The notes below the pieces were generated by a model. It was not told the DNA's origin and did not search any database. It worked only from the letters and a program-made list of their open reading frames with translations. Below are positions 26,081 through 35,671 of a DNA stretch of 64,000 nt, piece after piece. Positions within the stretch are counted from its first letter, which is position 1. Every line of letters begins with the position of its first letter. The stretch lies in NCBI RefSeq assembly GCF_026672275.1, contig NZ_JANQCD010000014.1:1-64000 (forward strand), in the 5' to 3' direction. Made by a program: the position numbers and the translations under genes. Source of the stretch: Marinifilum sp. D737. GTDB taxonomy: Bacteria > Bacteroidota > Bacteroidia > Bacteroidales > Marinifilaceae.

Positions 26081-26619
26081 GCTTCTTTCTGAATAGTAAA
26101 TAATACTTCACTTCTATCTTCAGCCAACAATTGAGTATTTATACTGGCTTTTTCTTTAAAATGATCCAAACATCCCTGAATCAATCCTTCTGCAAAATCC
26201 GACATTTTACGTTGAGATGTATAAATCAATTCCAAGCAATCCTTAGATCTACCTCTAACTTCTATTTTAGGCAACTCTGCTTCAGGGTATAGTTTCAAAA
26301 CCTGCACATGAATCGTATCCTCTACTCTACACAAAAAATCAAATGCATTATTATGATCTTTTATTAAATCTTTATATTTCTTGCCAAAAATCCCAAAAAC
26401 ATAAACCCCATAAGCATAAAATAGTTTTGAAACAGGAAGTTGGGTTTTTGCACTTAGCTGACCTACCAAAGCAAACATTTCTTCATGAGAATAAGTTCCA
26501 ACCGATGTATAAATGCCATTACTAGGCAAGTTGGTATTTTCTATTATTTGATCGACAGTTTCATATCCAAACTGTTTTTCTACCATTTCCAAAAACTCAC
26601 AAAAAACTAATCCTTTCAT
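26077..26619 (-). CDS. H-NOX heme nitric-oxide sensor
   Basis: A 180-residue cytoplasmic heme protein. Hallmarks: MKGLVFCEFLEMV start, GIYTSVGTYSHEEM, proximal heme ligand H104 in DTIHVQVLKLYPEAELP, and the heme-propionate motif Y133-x-S135-x-R137. The distal residue corresponding to the O2-stabilising Tyr140 of T. tengcongensis H-NOX is F142 here, which in studied members means selectivity for NO over O2. It overlaps the hybrid kinase by 4 bp, the common HnoX-HnoK arrangement. Output probably concerns biofilm or NO stress (inferred). Confidence 0.95.
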   Translation of the reverse strand: MKGLVFCEFLEMVEKQFGYETVDQIIENTNLPSNGIYTSVGTYSHEEMFALVGQLSAKTQLPVSKLFYAYGVYVFGIFGKKYKDLIKDHNNAFDFLCRVEDTIHVQVLKLYPEAELPKIEVRGRSKDCLELIYTSQRKMSDFAEGLIQGCLDHFKEKASINTQLLAEDRSEVLFTIQKEA

Positions 26620-26663
26620 ATGCAGTTAATAAATTTAAGTAGTTAAATGTATTACCAAAAAAT

Positions 26664-26677
26664 CTACTTTTTAGTAG
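26664..26677. promoter_or_regulatory. small inverted repeat upstream of H-NOX
   Basis: CTACT-TTTT-AGTAG about 45 bp upstream of the H-NOX ATG in the divergent region. Possible operator for the H-NOX operon; no regulator can be named. The remaining divergent gap to 26850 shows no clear promoter. Confidence 0.3.
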
Positions 26678-26850
26678 TAATAAAAATGATACGTAAGAAC
26701 ATAAACATGGTTATAATATATGCTTGTTTTTAATGAAAAAAAGCTAGATTAAATTAAACCTTATACAAAAAAACATCGTAATAAAGGATGTTGTCTTAAT
26801 TTAAGAAACACTTAATTACTACTGAAAACTAAAAATTTACTTATAAGCCT

Positions 26851-27978
26851 ATGGAATTCAATATTCCGGGAAAAACCCCGACAATTTTGGTTGTTGATGA
26901 CAACCCAAATAACCTTAAAATTGTTGCGCTAACTTTGCGTGAATTAAACTTTAAAATTGTTATCGCCACCAATGGAAAAGATGCATTAAACCTGGTTGAA
27001 CGAACCAATCCTGACTTAATATTACTGGATGTAATGATGCCCGAAATGGATGGTTTCGAAGTCTGTGAAATCCTAAAATCCAAAGAAAAAAATAAAAACC
27101 TCCCAATTATATTTTTAACCGCTGTTGGAGAAAAATCGAAAATCGTAAAAGGATTTGAATTGGGTGGCGTAGATTACATAACAAAACCTTTTAATAAGGA
27201 AGAATTAATCATACGAATTAAGACTCACCTGGAACTTAAGTTTACCAGAGATGAATTGCAAACCACAACAAATCACCTAAGTGATTTAAATGAACTTAAA
27301 GATCGTATGTTTTCCGTAATTGGCCATGATTTAAGAGGGCCTCTGGGCAATATTAAAATGACTCTGGATTTATTATCAAAAGGGTTATTTGAATATAACA
27401 GCAATGATTACAAGGAAACCATGTCAACTCTTGTTCAATCTAGCGATGAAGTTTCAGAACTACTTGAAAACCTATTGGGCTGGGCTAAATCCCAAAGTGG
27501 TATTTTAAAGTATCATCCTGAGGAAATTTCAATGGATAGCTTACTCGAAAGTACTTATTTCATGTTTAAAGGAAACCTGACACACAAAAACATTAGCTTT
27601 GAGCCAAAGGTACAAGACAACCTAAAGATTAATACTGATTCTTACATGCTTAAAATGATAATTAAGAATGTAATGTCGAATGCCATTAAATTTACTCATG
27701 AAGGTGGAAATATAAATATTAGTGCCGAATCTGTTAATGGCGATATCAAAATATCTGTCAGCGACAATGGAGTTGGTATTCCAACAGAAGACATTGCGAA
27801 ACTATTTGATGAAAAAGAACATTTATCCACATATGGTACAAATGGTGAAGCTGGCAGTGGCCTTGGGTTAAAGGTAGCCAATTGCTTTGCAACAAAAATG
27901 AATGGGAAATTACTAATTGACAGTAAACCTGGTGAGGGAAGTAAGGTAATTTTACAATTGCCTGTGAGCGAAAATTAA
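26851..27978 (+). CDS. soluble receiver-histidine kinase (REC-HisKA-HATPase)
   Basis: A 375-residue cytoplasmic protein with an N-terminal receiver (phosphoacceptor D60 in LLDVMMPEMDG, K112 in TKPFN) joined to HisKA (H159 in SVIGHDLRGPLGN) and HATPase_c (NVMSNAIKFT, DNGVGI, GSGLGL). Such REC-first kinases act inside phosphorelays, their activity controlled by another kinase. It is transcribed divergently from the H-NOX/hybrid kinase operon, which makes that kinase a candidate phosphodonor (inference). Followed by a strong terminator. Confidence 0.92.
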   Translation: MEFNIPGKTPTILVVDDNPNNLKIVALTLRELNFKIVIATNGKDALNLVERTNPDLILLDVMMPEMDGFEVCEILKSKEKNKNLPIIFLTAVGEKSKIVKGFELGGVDYITKPFNKEELIIRIKTHLELKFTRDELQTTTNHLSDLNELKDRMFSVIGHDLRGPLGNIKMTLDLLSKGLFEYNSNDYKETMSTLVQSSDEVSELLENLLGWAKSQSGILKYHPEEISMDSLLESTYFMFKGNLTHKNISFEPKVQDNLKINTDSYMLKMIIKNVMSNAIKFTHEGGNINISAESVNGDIKISVSDNGVGIPTEDIAKLFDEKEHLSTYGTNGEAGSGLGLKVANCFATKMNGKLLIDSKPGEGSKVILQLPVSEN

Positions 27979-27993
27979 AATCTGACAAATATC

Positions 27994-28025
27994 AAAAAGC
28001 CCCGAACTACATCCCGGGGCTTTTT
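27994..28025 (+). terminator. terminator after the REC-kinase gene
   Basis: Perfect 11-bp stem AAAAAGCCCCG/CGGGGCTTTTT with a 10-nt loop. The following 180 bp up to the exopolysaccharide terminator contain AT-rich low-complexity sequence and no gene. Confidence 0.93.
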
Positions 28026-28206
28026 ATCTATGAAAAAACAGGCCTGTGGCCTAACTGGATAAACAATTTTTCTCTTGAATTATACCTATAACAGTTACAA
28101 TTGAATATTGGGTGACAACAAGAGTTATTTTTTTTGATTTTTTTTTAAATCAATTGCATTTCTTACTCAACAAGCTTAAAATACCTTTCTAATTCAACAA
28201 ATTGAA

Positions 28207-28241
28207 ATAAAAAAACAGGACAAACTTTTCAGCTGCCCTGT
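28207..28241 (-). terminator. terminator of the exopolysaccharide operon
   Basis: Minus-strand hairpin ACAGGGCAG / TTTGTCCTGT (about 9 bp including G-U pairs) followed by a seven-base T run, 33 bp past the last gene of the cluster. Confidence 0.78.
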
Positions 28242-28274
28242 ATCGAAATTGTGTTAGTTTCAACACATATAAAT

Positions 28275-29462
28275 TTAACCTCTTTTTGCTCGTTCCCATT
28301 TTACCGTTTGATTGCCTTTCATATATCTTCTGAATCCAAGGTATACTGACAAATTCATAATAAAGAAGTAATATGGAACGAATAGTGCTTTGACCTTTAT
28401 TTTTCTGTTTTCCAGAAACCAACCAATTAGGGCTGCTGAGTAAAATGTTACTTGCCCAAAGAATAACAGTGTATAAATATTTTCCGGATTCATTCCCGAA
28501 TTGTAAGCCAATGCAAAATTTATAGGAAGAATAAACAAAAGCAGCAAGGGTGTCAATGTCCATCTTAAAACTCTATGCGAAATATATTGGAATGATAAAG
28601 TTCCATATTTAAACGGATTTAATAATGGAGCCAATCGAACAACTGATTGAATTCCACCTGCTGAAATTCTAACTTTTCTTTTTAATTCCTCCTTTACATT
28701 TGCCGATGCTGTTTCAATGGCATAAGCATTTGGATTATACTGGATGGTATACCCCGACATGGCAACACGCAATGAAATGATAAAATCATCCAACAAAGTA
28801 TCTTTCTCAACCTCTTGCCAAAGCTCGGTTCTGATTGCAAACAATTCACCCGCTGCTCCAACTACAGAATACCACTCGGCATCCCATTTTTTCAGGGTCG
28901 ATTCATATTTCCAATACAAACCTTCTCCTGCACCTGCTGCCGCATCTGCACCTTTTTGGTAAATACGCTTCTCACCAGAAACACAACCTACTTTAGGATC
29001 TTTAAACAAGTTTACAATTTCCTGAATGGAATCTTCTCCCAGATTGGTATTTCCATCAGAAAAAATAACAATTGGTGTTTTCACAAACTGCATCCCACGG
29101 TTCATTGCTCCTATTTTACCCCCTCTGGCATCTTCATGATACACCTCAACTCCATCATATTTTCTAAGTAAATCGGGCGTTCCATCATCCGACCCATCGG
29201 TTACCCAAACGTGCTTTACTTTCTCTTTAGGATAATTCAAACCAAAAGAATTCTTCACTTTGTCATCCACATAATCCCTTTCGTTATATGCTGCTACAAA
29301 CAAAGTAACCTCAGGCTCATAATCTTCGTTTCCTGTGAATTTTTTCTTTAAGCCAAACAGCCTTCTTAATTTAATAATCAGAAACAATAAAATTCCATAT
29401 CCCAAATAGGAATAAAAAATAATAAATAAGGCCAGCCAAAATAATATCTCTATTGTTTTCAT
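28275..29462 (-). CDS. membrane glycosyltransferase, family 2
   Basis: A 395-residue inner-membrane GT2 enzyme. Membrane helix at about 7-30, GT-A domain (about 50-280) opening EVTLFVAAYNERDYV with DGSDDGT and IFSDGNTN (metal/sugar-nucleotide Asp), acceptor motif LLDDF and RKVRISAGG in place of QxxRW, then three or four C-terminal helices (300-380). The topology resembles hyaluronan/cellulose-synthase-like enzymes. Last gene of the exopolysaccharide operon; presumably adds a sugar to the repeat unit. Donor unknown. Confidence 0.88.
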   Translation of the reverse strand: MKTIEILFWLALFIIFYSYLGYGILLFLIIKLRRLFGLKKKFTGNEDYEPEVTLFVAAYNERDYVDDKVKNSFGLNYPKEKVKHVWVTDGSDDGTPDLLRKYDGVEVYHEDARGGKIGAMNRGMQFVKTPIVIFSDGNTNLGEDSIQEIVNLFKDPKVGCVSGEKRIYQKGADAAAGAGEGLYWKYESTLKKWDAEWYSVVGAAGELFAIRTELWQEVEKDTLLDDFIISLRVAMSGYTIQYNPNAYAIETASANVKEELKRKVRISAGGIQSVVRLAPLLNPFKYGTLSFQYISHRVLRWTLTPLLLLFILPINFALAYNSGMNPENIYTLLFFGQVTFYSAALIGWFLENRKIKVKALFVPYYFFIMNLSVYLGFRRYMKGNQTVKWERAKRG

Positions 29463-29467
29463 AGTAT

Positions 29468-30529
29468 TTAGTTTGAAGTGGTTTTTAATTTTAATGGTGT
29501 TGATTTCGGATTTTTTAAACTTCGCCCGAGAAACAATAAGCGACTCAAAGAAAATCTATCGCAAATTTCTTCAACAATAACAGGTAAGAATATCCCAACC
29601 AAAAGGGAAAATAAAAAGACCGGAACAGTGTGGTAAATGCCTATTTTATGAAGTAATATTCTTGTACCTGATGTACCAAATGAGTGGAACAAATAAATGG
29701 TATAAGCATAACTTCCTATCCAAACCAGCCATTTAAATGTAAAGTGAATTCTCAAACAAACAATTACTCCAATTAAGCCAATTAGCAATGCTATTCCACT
29801 GCTTGCCTTTAATTCGTAATCAATAATGCCGTACCATACGAATTGTTGAAATACCAATCCTGCTATCAATAATATAGCACATAGCCAATTAAATAATTTA
29901 TTCTCAAAAATATTCTTGAACCTTTGAATACCAACTCCTAAAACAAAAAATGGCATTAAATACAATCCTCCTTTAAAGCCAAAATAATTAGGCAATGTTT
30001 CCGGAATAAAGCTATTTCTTACGTATAAGGCGGCAATGCTAAACAGTAACAAAACCAGCCAGGATTTGACTGAGTCTGCCAGTTTAAAAGAGTCTATCAT
30101 CGACATTACCAAAAATACGATAAACAAAGCCTGCAAGTACCAATAGAATGTATATGGAAAAATCAATATTCTCCAAATATCAGCAAGATCATAGGAAAAA
30201 TTGGTTCCTGGTATAATTGCTTGTAATATGTAATAAGTTCCACCTACAAAAATAAGTGGTAAAAACAAACGTCTAATTTTCTTTACGTTAAAACCTAAAA
30301 GATTACCCGAATTTGCTGGCCGAAGAGCATAAACCCAACCTGAAATTACAGTAAAAAGTGGCATTCGCAGATATTCAAAAGTAAAATAGAAATGTCTTAA
30401 AAATGAGTCATCTGCCACCTTCATACCTCCATCAGAATCAGAACCAATCACATGACCGATTACCACCAAAATGATGGCCAAACCTCTTAAGGTTTCAATC
30501 GAAGTATCTTTTTTTAAAGTAGTAGTCAT
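29468..30529 (-). CDS. membrane acyltransferase 3 family protein
   Basis: A 353-residue protein with about ten transmembrane helices. The family start TSIETLRGLAIILVVIGHVIG contains the conserved R and H of acyltransferase 3 (OafA/NolL/ExoZ). It probably O-acylates (often acetyl or succinyl) a sugar of the exopolysaccharide using an acyl donor from the cytoplasm. Five bp separate it from the glycosyltransferase downstream, and 6 bp from the hexapeptide acyltransferase upstream. Confidence 0.88.
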   Translation of the reverse strand: MTTTLKKDTSIETLRGLAIILVVIGHVIGSDSDGGMKVADDSFLRHFYFTFEYLRMPLFTVISGWVYALRPANSGNLLGFNVKKIRRLFLPLIFVGGTYYILQAIIPGTNFSYDLADIWRILIFPYTFYWYLQALFIVFLVMSMIDSFKLADSVKSWLVLLLFSIAALYVRNSFIPETLPNYFGFKGGLYLMPFFVLGVGIQRFKNIFENKLFNWLCAILLIAGLVFQQFVWYGIIDYELKASSGIALLIGLIGVIVCLRIHFTFKWLVWIGSYAYTIYLFHSFGTSGTRILLHKIGIYHTVPVFLFSLLVGIFLPVIVEEICDRFSLSRLLFLGRSLKNPKSTPLKLKTTSN

Positions 30530-30535
30530 AAGTCT

Positions 30536-31153
30536 TTAATTTTCGCTAACTCTTTCCCAAATTTCTTTCTCATGATTGAATCGTTTCACAACCTTGGCGG
30601 GATTACCCACAGCAACACAAAATGGCGGGATATCTTTTGTTACCACGCTGCCAGCTCCAACCTGGCTTCTTTTACCAATGGTTACCCCTGCAACAACAAC
30701 CGAATTTGCACCTATATGTGCTTCTTCTTCAATAACTGTTGGCTTAATATCTAAAGGCTGTTGACTAGAGTTTTTACCTCCATCGCTATATCCATGATTA
30801 AATCCTGCCACAAAAACATGCTGTCCCAATCCTGATCCACTTCCCATAGTAACTGGTCCAATAATTACTGAACCTATTCCAACTCTAACCCGATCCCCCA
30901 ACAACACATGTCCAGAACCATTGTTTACCGTACAAAAATCTTCTATGGTTGTTAATTTTCCTATTTCAAATCGATTCCATGGAAATACATCAATTCGGCT
31001 ACGCCTTCTGATAGTAGCTCCCTTCCCTTTTTTATGAATAAAAGGATTTACAAACCATTTCACCCACAAGCGAGGCTTTGGATTTCGTTTGGGTGCAATG
31101 CTCCAAAGAACAAATGCTTTGAGCCTGGGATTACTTTTTATCTTTTCAATCAT
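30536..31153 (-). CDS. left-handed beta-helix (hexapeptide) acetyltransferase
   Basis: A 205-residue cytoplasmic enzyme with imperfect hexapeptide repeats from about 55 to 185 ([56 protein letters not shown]), the pattern of WbbJ/LpxA-like sugar O-acetyltransferases. Catalytic His candidate in FNHGYSD. It starts within the stop of the upstream glycosyltransferase (4-bp overlap), so the two are translationally coupled. Likely decorates an exopolysaccharide sugar. Confidence 0.88.
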   Translation of the reverse strand: MIEKIKSNPRLKAFVLWSIAPKRNPKPRLWVKWFVNPFIHKKGKGATIRRRSRIDVFPWNRFEIGKLTTIEDFCTVNNGSGHVLLGDRVRVGIGSVIIGPVTMGSGSGLGQHVFVAGFNHGYSDGGKNSSQQPLDIKPTVIEEEAHIGANSVVVAGVTIGKRSQVGAGSVVTKDIPPFCVAVGNPAKVVKRFNHEKEIWERVSEN

Positions 31154-32340
31154 AGCTTCTTATTCATCAAAGTTTCTACAACATCGGCAAATTCAACAGC
31201 CTTTGCTTGCCAAGAGTTTTGAGAGGCCACCTGTATGCGATTTTGAATTCGTTCATCGCTATCATTATTAACCTCCGATAACAAACTCTTCACAAATTCT
31301 TCCTTATTTTTTGCAACAGAGACTTGCGTATCAAACTCTGGTAAATGAGCAAATGCATTCATCACAACTGGCACTCCTACCGACAGATATTCATTGATTT
31401 TCAGAGGGTAAATATTTTTGTTGATATCATTCATCAAATATGGAATAATTCCCACATCCGATTTTGCTAGCAATGCTGGAACTTCACCCGGCTGAACCGC
31501 AGGAAAAAACTTCACATTCTGATATTTTCCTAATCTTTCCTTTATCTCTTTATTTCTCAGATTACCAGTAAATTCGAAATCAAAATCCTTTAGATTTTGA
31601 ACTGCATATTCCACCGTGTCAATATCAAATCGATGATCCATACTTCCGATATATCCCACAATTTTACGCTCCTTATCCTTGACTGCCTTTTTGGCAAATT
31701 GATTGAAAAGAGAAAAGTCTACTCCATTTTTAACCACATAACTATTGGAGTTAAATTCCTTTTTATCTTCTTTTAAATAATCAGATGTAACAACGATTCC
31801 GTCAACAACTGTCGAAAACTTGCGATCCATCGGGAAAATTCTTTTTCCATGACGACGAGTACCCATTCCATCATAACAGTAGTAAACATTAAGCTTCTCA
31901 TCAAGTTTACCCACCATAGATAATCCGTAAAAAGGATTATAAGCAGTTACTACAATTGGATCCTTTAAGCCCAATTGCTTCAATTTTCTTTTTAACCTTT
32001 TGCGATAAAGGAAAGTATTAAAGCCAAAAAAAATCTTGAAAATACCATCAATCTTTATAAAGTCAACAGGCAGAACCGGCGGCGAAACCAAATGGTATAC
32101 ATTTCCGTTGCCATTAGTAGATATCTGTTCACATGTGGGTTTTAAACCCAGCATTCTCATTACTGGAGCCTTCTGCTTTTTACGCCATGTATTTATAATA
32201 TCTTTCCAGGTAAAAGGGTATTCAACAAAGAGTACATTGTTATCCTTAGCTAAAAGACTCATCAATTGCACGGTAGATTTAGTATATTCGCCATACCATG
32301 TGGTATTGGAAATACAAACAATGTTTTCTCCTTTAAGCAT
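31150..32340 (-). CDS. glycosyltransferase, GT4-like (GT-B fold)
   Basis: A 396-residue cytoplasmic protein with no membrane helix. The C-terminal GT-B half has [38 protein letters not shown] and [13 protein letters not shown], the donor-binding region of GT4/GT1 enzymes (Glu of the EX7E-type motif lies in this stretch). The N-terminal half is more divergent. It overlaps the upstream gene by 8 bp and the downstream one by 4 bp in the exopolysaccharide operon. Donor and acceptor unknown. Confidence 0.85.
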   Translation of the reverse strand: MLKGENIVCISNTTWYGEYTKSTVQLMSLLAKDNNVLFVEYPFTWKDIINTWRKKQKAPVMRMLGLKPTCEQISTNGNGNVYHLVSPPVLPVDFIKIDGIFKIFFGFNTFLYRKRLKRKLKQLGLKDPIVVTAYNPFYGLSMVGKLDEKLNVYYCYDGMGTRRHGKRIFPMDRKFSTVVDGIVVTSDYLKEDKKEFNSNSYVVKNGVDFSLFNQFAKKAVKDKERKIVGYIGSMDHRFDIDTVEYAVQNLKDFDFEFTGNLRNKEIKERLGKYQNVKFFPAVQPGEVPALLAKSDVGIIPYLMNDINKNIYPLKINEYLSVGVPVVMNAFAHLPEFDTQVSVAKNKEEFVKSLLSEVNNDSDERIQNRIQVASQNSWQAKAVEFADVVETLMNKKL

Positions 32341-33490
32341 AAATATCCTCTTTTAAGGTTAATTCCTTATACAGTTTAAGATTCTCCTCAGCCATTCGCT
32401 TCCAAGAAAAATGACTCGCTCGCTCCATGCCTTTTTTGCAAAGCTCATTGCGATAATCGTCGTCAATAAGAATTCGTTGCATGGCTCGTGTTATCTCCTC
32501 AGGTTTATGAGGATCAACAATACAAGCCGCATCTCCTGCCACTTCAGGCATCGATGATGTATTAGATGTAATTACAGGAACTCCACAAGCCATTCCTTCC
32601 AAAATTGGAATACCAAAACTTTCACGTAAGGATGGATACAAAAACAATTTGCATTGATTAATAATTGCCGGCATTTCAATATTGGGAACATATCCTGTTA
32701 AAAATATATTTTCAAATTGCTCCGGATGCCCAATTTCGTCAAGCAAGCGTTTTAATTCCGCCTTATCGTAATCCAACATTACCAGCTTGTAAGTTTTTGA
32801 TGATTGTGTATTAAAATCAGCAAAAGCCTCCAAAACGCCCTTTGTATTCTTCTTAGGATCCGTATTTCCAAGGAAAAAGAAAAAATCATCAGGCAAATTG
32901 TATTTCTCCTTTATGGATTTTAGATATGCCTCATCGGTAACTTTCTTAAAATGCTCTCCTACTCCATTGTATATCGCAGTTAATTTTTCCTTACCAAAAC
33001 CAAAGAACTTCGCTATCCTTTCTTTCTCATAATTGGATACCGTAACTACTTTTTTGCTTCTTTTTACAACATGAGGTACAACCCATCGACGATACATGTT
33101 ACCAAACTTTTGATACCAGGATCCTGCTTTTTTTAGGATACTTACACTCTCCAGGTAAATAATATCATGCAAAATAACTACCAAAGGAGTTTTGCCAAAC
33201 ATAGGCGCTGTGTTACTTGTGCAATGCAATACATCACAACCATACTTTTCTACAGCCCGCGGTAAAGCCCATTGCTCCCAAACCGGATAAGGTCCTCCTT
33301 TTAACTCTACAATCTTAAAATTTTCTGTATCCTGCAGACATTTGTCCTCATCGGGTTTTACAAATACGATGTACTCATTTTTCTTATCTATTTTCTGCAG
33401 GTTTCGAATCAACTCCAAAGCCACCATATCCATACCGTGCTTCTTGGTTCGAAATAGTCTTTGTCCTTCTATCGCAATTTTCATACGCAA
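32333..33490 (-). CDS. glycosyltransferase family 4
   Basis: A 385-residue GT-B enzyme. Typical GT4 features: MKIAIEGQRLFRTKKHGMDM at the start with a glycine-rich donor loop, VVTVSNYEKERI and YNGVGEHF in the linker, and FLYPSLRESFGIPILEGMACGVPVITS with the EX7E glutamates (E-SFGIPIL-E). Most similar in pattern to mannosyl/rhamnosyl-type transferases of O-antigen loci. Cytoplasmic, probably membrane-associated; part of the exopolysaccharide operon with an 8-bp overlap downstream. Confidence 0.9.
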   Translation of the reverse strand: MRMKIAIEGQRLFRTKKHGMDMVALELIRNLQKIDKKNEYIVFVKPDEDKCLQDTENFKIVELKGGPYPVWEQWALPRAVEKYGCDVLHCTSNTAPMFGKTPLVVILHDIIYLESVSILKKAGSWYQKFGNMYRRWVVPHVVKRSKKVVTVSNYEKERIAKFFGFGKEKLTAIYNGVGEHFKKVTDEAYLKSIKEKYNLPDDFFFFLGNTDPKKNTKGVLEAFADFNTQSSKTYKLVMLDYDKAELKRLLDEIGHPEQFENIFLTGYVPNIEMPAIINQCKLFLYPSLRESFGIPILEGMACGVPVITSNTSSMPEVAGDAACIVDPHKPEEITRAMQRILIDDDYRNELCKKGMERASHFSWKRMAEENLKLYKELTLKEDIYA

Positions 33491-33517
33491 CTTATGTTAG
33501 TAGTCAGTTTTTAATCA

Positions 33518-34723
33518 TTAAGCTTGTTGCCCATGTTGGGTATGTATAAACTTTTTATTTGCTCCTTTCAACTTAAAAAGGGAAGCAAACATGATAAGGA
33601 AAGCCTTAGGCAGTGAAAGTATCGCCATTAGAGTTTCTTTATTGTAGAATTTACGTGGTATACCAAAAGCGAATGCCACAATGGTAATTCCACAAACAAT
33701 CGTCCAGTATAATGGAGTTACCGCAAGCTGAATCGCATTTGGAACAAGCAATTCAATCATCCAATACGCAATTGTCATGATTCCTACCAGGCCCAAAAGT
33801 AGAATGCGTGGAGGAGAAATCATTTGGTAAACTTTATCGAAAAAGTCAATATTTCCTTTAAAAATCAAATGAAACAAACCTGAAAGAGCATATCTGCGGA
33901 AATAAACGAACTGTGCGGAAAGCCATCTTTTTCTTTGATTGGCAAAAGCATCTGATTTCTGGATTTTTTCATCATAAACGATGGCATCCGGCAAGTACTC
34001 TATCTTTTGTTTGTCCTTAAGCAAACGTAACTCTAACTCTTTATCAAAACCTCCTACAGCATTCACCTGCTTCATAGTACTCTTAAAAAAAGCATAATCG
34101 AAAGCCATTCCCGACCCGATTAAAGCTGATGACAAGCCAAGTACACGATGTCCCTTGCGGAAAATATTATTATTTAGCTCTTCGCTAACTGCATCTAATA
34201 TGGCAAAGGAAGTATTAAAATTTTTGGCAACTCTATGGCCTTGCACCACTTTGTATCCATTTTCGAAAGCCTCATTGATTCTTTCCAAAACATCTTCCGC
34301 CATGATATTATCTGCATCTAAAACACAAGCTATTTCATAATTGTCACCCAATATTTCCATAGCCTTGTTCAATGCCTTTGATTTTGTACTTTTTACAAAA
34401 CTCACCTCAATCACTTTTATTGGTAAGCCATTTAGCTTCTGTAAAGTTTCAGATTGAAACGAATCGGCAATTACAACAACATCGAATTGTTCTTTACTGT
34501 AGGACTGAATCATTGCCTGTTTTGCCACATCTACAATAACAGCATCTTCTTTATATCCGGGAATCAAAACCGCTGTTTTTCTTTGCCTGATATCTTTTTT
34601 CCCAATTGGTTTGTATTTTATCATTGAAGCAAGTGCAAAAATTAGAATATAAATTGCCCCAAATCCAAAATAGATTAAAATAGTATATTCAAGGATGTGT
34701 ATAATATCAGTAAGTATAGTCAT
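33518..34723 (-). CDS. processive-type membrane glycosyltransferase, family 2
   Basis: A 401-residue inner-membrane GT2. One N-terminal helix (about 10-35), GT-A domain with TAVLIPGYKED, VVIADS, VLDADN, and the QxxRW motif as QRKRW, then at least two C-terminal helices (about 300-375). QxxRW is found in polymerising synthases such as cellulose and chitin synthase, but also in single-addition enzymes. With a separate Wzy in the operon, a single-sugar transfer is more likely. Two other GT2 proteins of the operon lack this motif. Confidence 0.88.
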   Translation of the reverse strand: MTILTDIIHILEYTILIYFGFGAIYILIFALASMIKYKPIGKKDIRQRKTAVLIPGYKEDAVIVDVAKQAMIQSYSKEQFDVVVIADSFQSETLQKLNGLPIKVIEVSFVKSTKSKALNKAMEILGDNYEIACVLDADNIMAEDVLERINEAFENGYKVVQGHRVAKNFNTSFAILDAVSEELNNNIFRKGHRVLGLSSALIGSGMAFDYAFFKSTMKQVNAVGGFDKELELRLLKDKQKIEYLPDAIVYDEKIQKSDAFANQRKRWLSAQFVYFRRYALSGLFHLIFKGNIDFFDKVYQMISPPRILLLGLVGIMTIAYWMIELLVPNAIQLAVTPLYWTIVCGITIVAFAFGIPRKFYNKETLMAILSLPKAFLIMFASLFKLKGANKKFIHTQHGQQA

Positions 34724-34759
34724 ATAAGTAATATTTTTAAGTTCGTAGTTTAAGAAACA

Positions 34760-35671
34760 TTATAGTGCAGGATTATCATGTATTCCTTTATAATGATAGA
34801 TATTCCAAAACATGGCTTTGTAAAATGACCTCAACAAATCAAATCGAATGGCAAGGAGATACTTTAAAGTATTCTTGGGAACAGTAATTAAAGTCAGATA
34901 GATTAAATTGAAAAGTAAAATCCACCCTTTTGAATTTCTTCGTGCATAAACAATTCTATTTCTGGAGATATAGTAAATCTTTAAAGGACTATCTTTTCCT
35001 GTAGATATCGATTCCTTATGAAACACCAATGATTTTGGCTGATAGTAAACTTTATATCCTGCTTTTTTTACCCTGGCACACCAATCATGTTCTTCATAAT
35101 AAAGAAAAAACACCTCTGTCATCATGCCAACTTCCTCAATCACTTTTCTAGGTACCATCATTGCAGCTCCATGAATGCTGTAGGTAAATCCCGGATCATC
35201 AAACTGTCCATTATCAACCTTTCTAAAACCAATTAAATGTTGGCGCATTGTAAATGGATTCATAGGAGTATAACCGGCATATTGAATGGTATCTGGCGTA
35301 TGATGAAATCGAATTTTAGGGCTCATCATCCCAATATTTTCATCATTCTGAAATTTTTCAATCATGGGTTCTAAAAAGTCTGGCTCCACCTCGGTATCAT
35401 TATTAATAAACAACAAATACTCTCCTGTTGATTTTCTAACTCCTAAATTATTACCTCCCGCAAAACCAAGGTTTTTTTCTGATTTAATAAAAATGATCTC
35501 TGGATAATTGTTCACAATGGGTGCAGGATCTTCTGTAGGCGAAGCATTATCCACAACAATTACTTCGTAATTTGGATAAGTCACCTTCTTTAGGCTTTGT
35601 AAAAACTCACAGGTAACTTGTGCCTGATTATAATTTACGGTGATAATCGAAACTTTTGGATATTCTTTCAT
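34760..35671 (-). CDS. glycosyltransferase family 2 (rhamnosyltransferase-like)
   Basis: A 303-residue enzyme with the WbbL-like pattern: VSIITVNYNQAQ, VIVVDNASPTED, LLFINNDTEVEPD (DXD-type), the acceptor region HGAAMMVPRKVI and FLYYEEHDWCARVKKAGYK. The C-terminus may be membrane-associated (LFNLIYLTLITVP). It overlaps the Wzy gene by 4 bp. Rhamnosyl transfer is the commonest role of this subgroup but is not proven here. Confidence 0.88.
   Translation of the reverse strand: MKEYPKVSIITVNYNQAQVTCEFLQSLKKVTYPNYEVIVVDNASPTEDPAPIVNNYPEIIFIKSEKNLGFAGGNNLGVRKSTGEYLLFINNDTEVEPDFLEPMIEKFQNDENIGMMSPKIRFHHTPDTIQYAGYTPMNPFTMRQHLIGFRKVDNGQFDDPGFTYSIHGAAMMVPRKVIEEVGMMTEVFFLYYEEHDWCARVKKAGYKVYYQPKSLVFHKESISTGKDSPLKIYYISRNRIVYARRNSKGWILLFNLIYLTLITVPKNTLKYLLAIRFDLLRSFYKAMFWNIYHYKGIHDNPAL

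Noticed and set aside
28189-28563. 124-residue minus-strand open frame
   Set aside because: Shadow of the last exopolysaccharide glycosyltransferase gene in another frame, running across its terminator.
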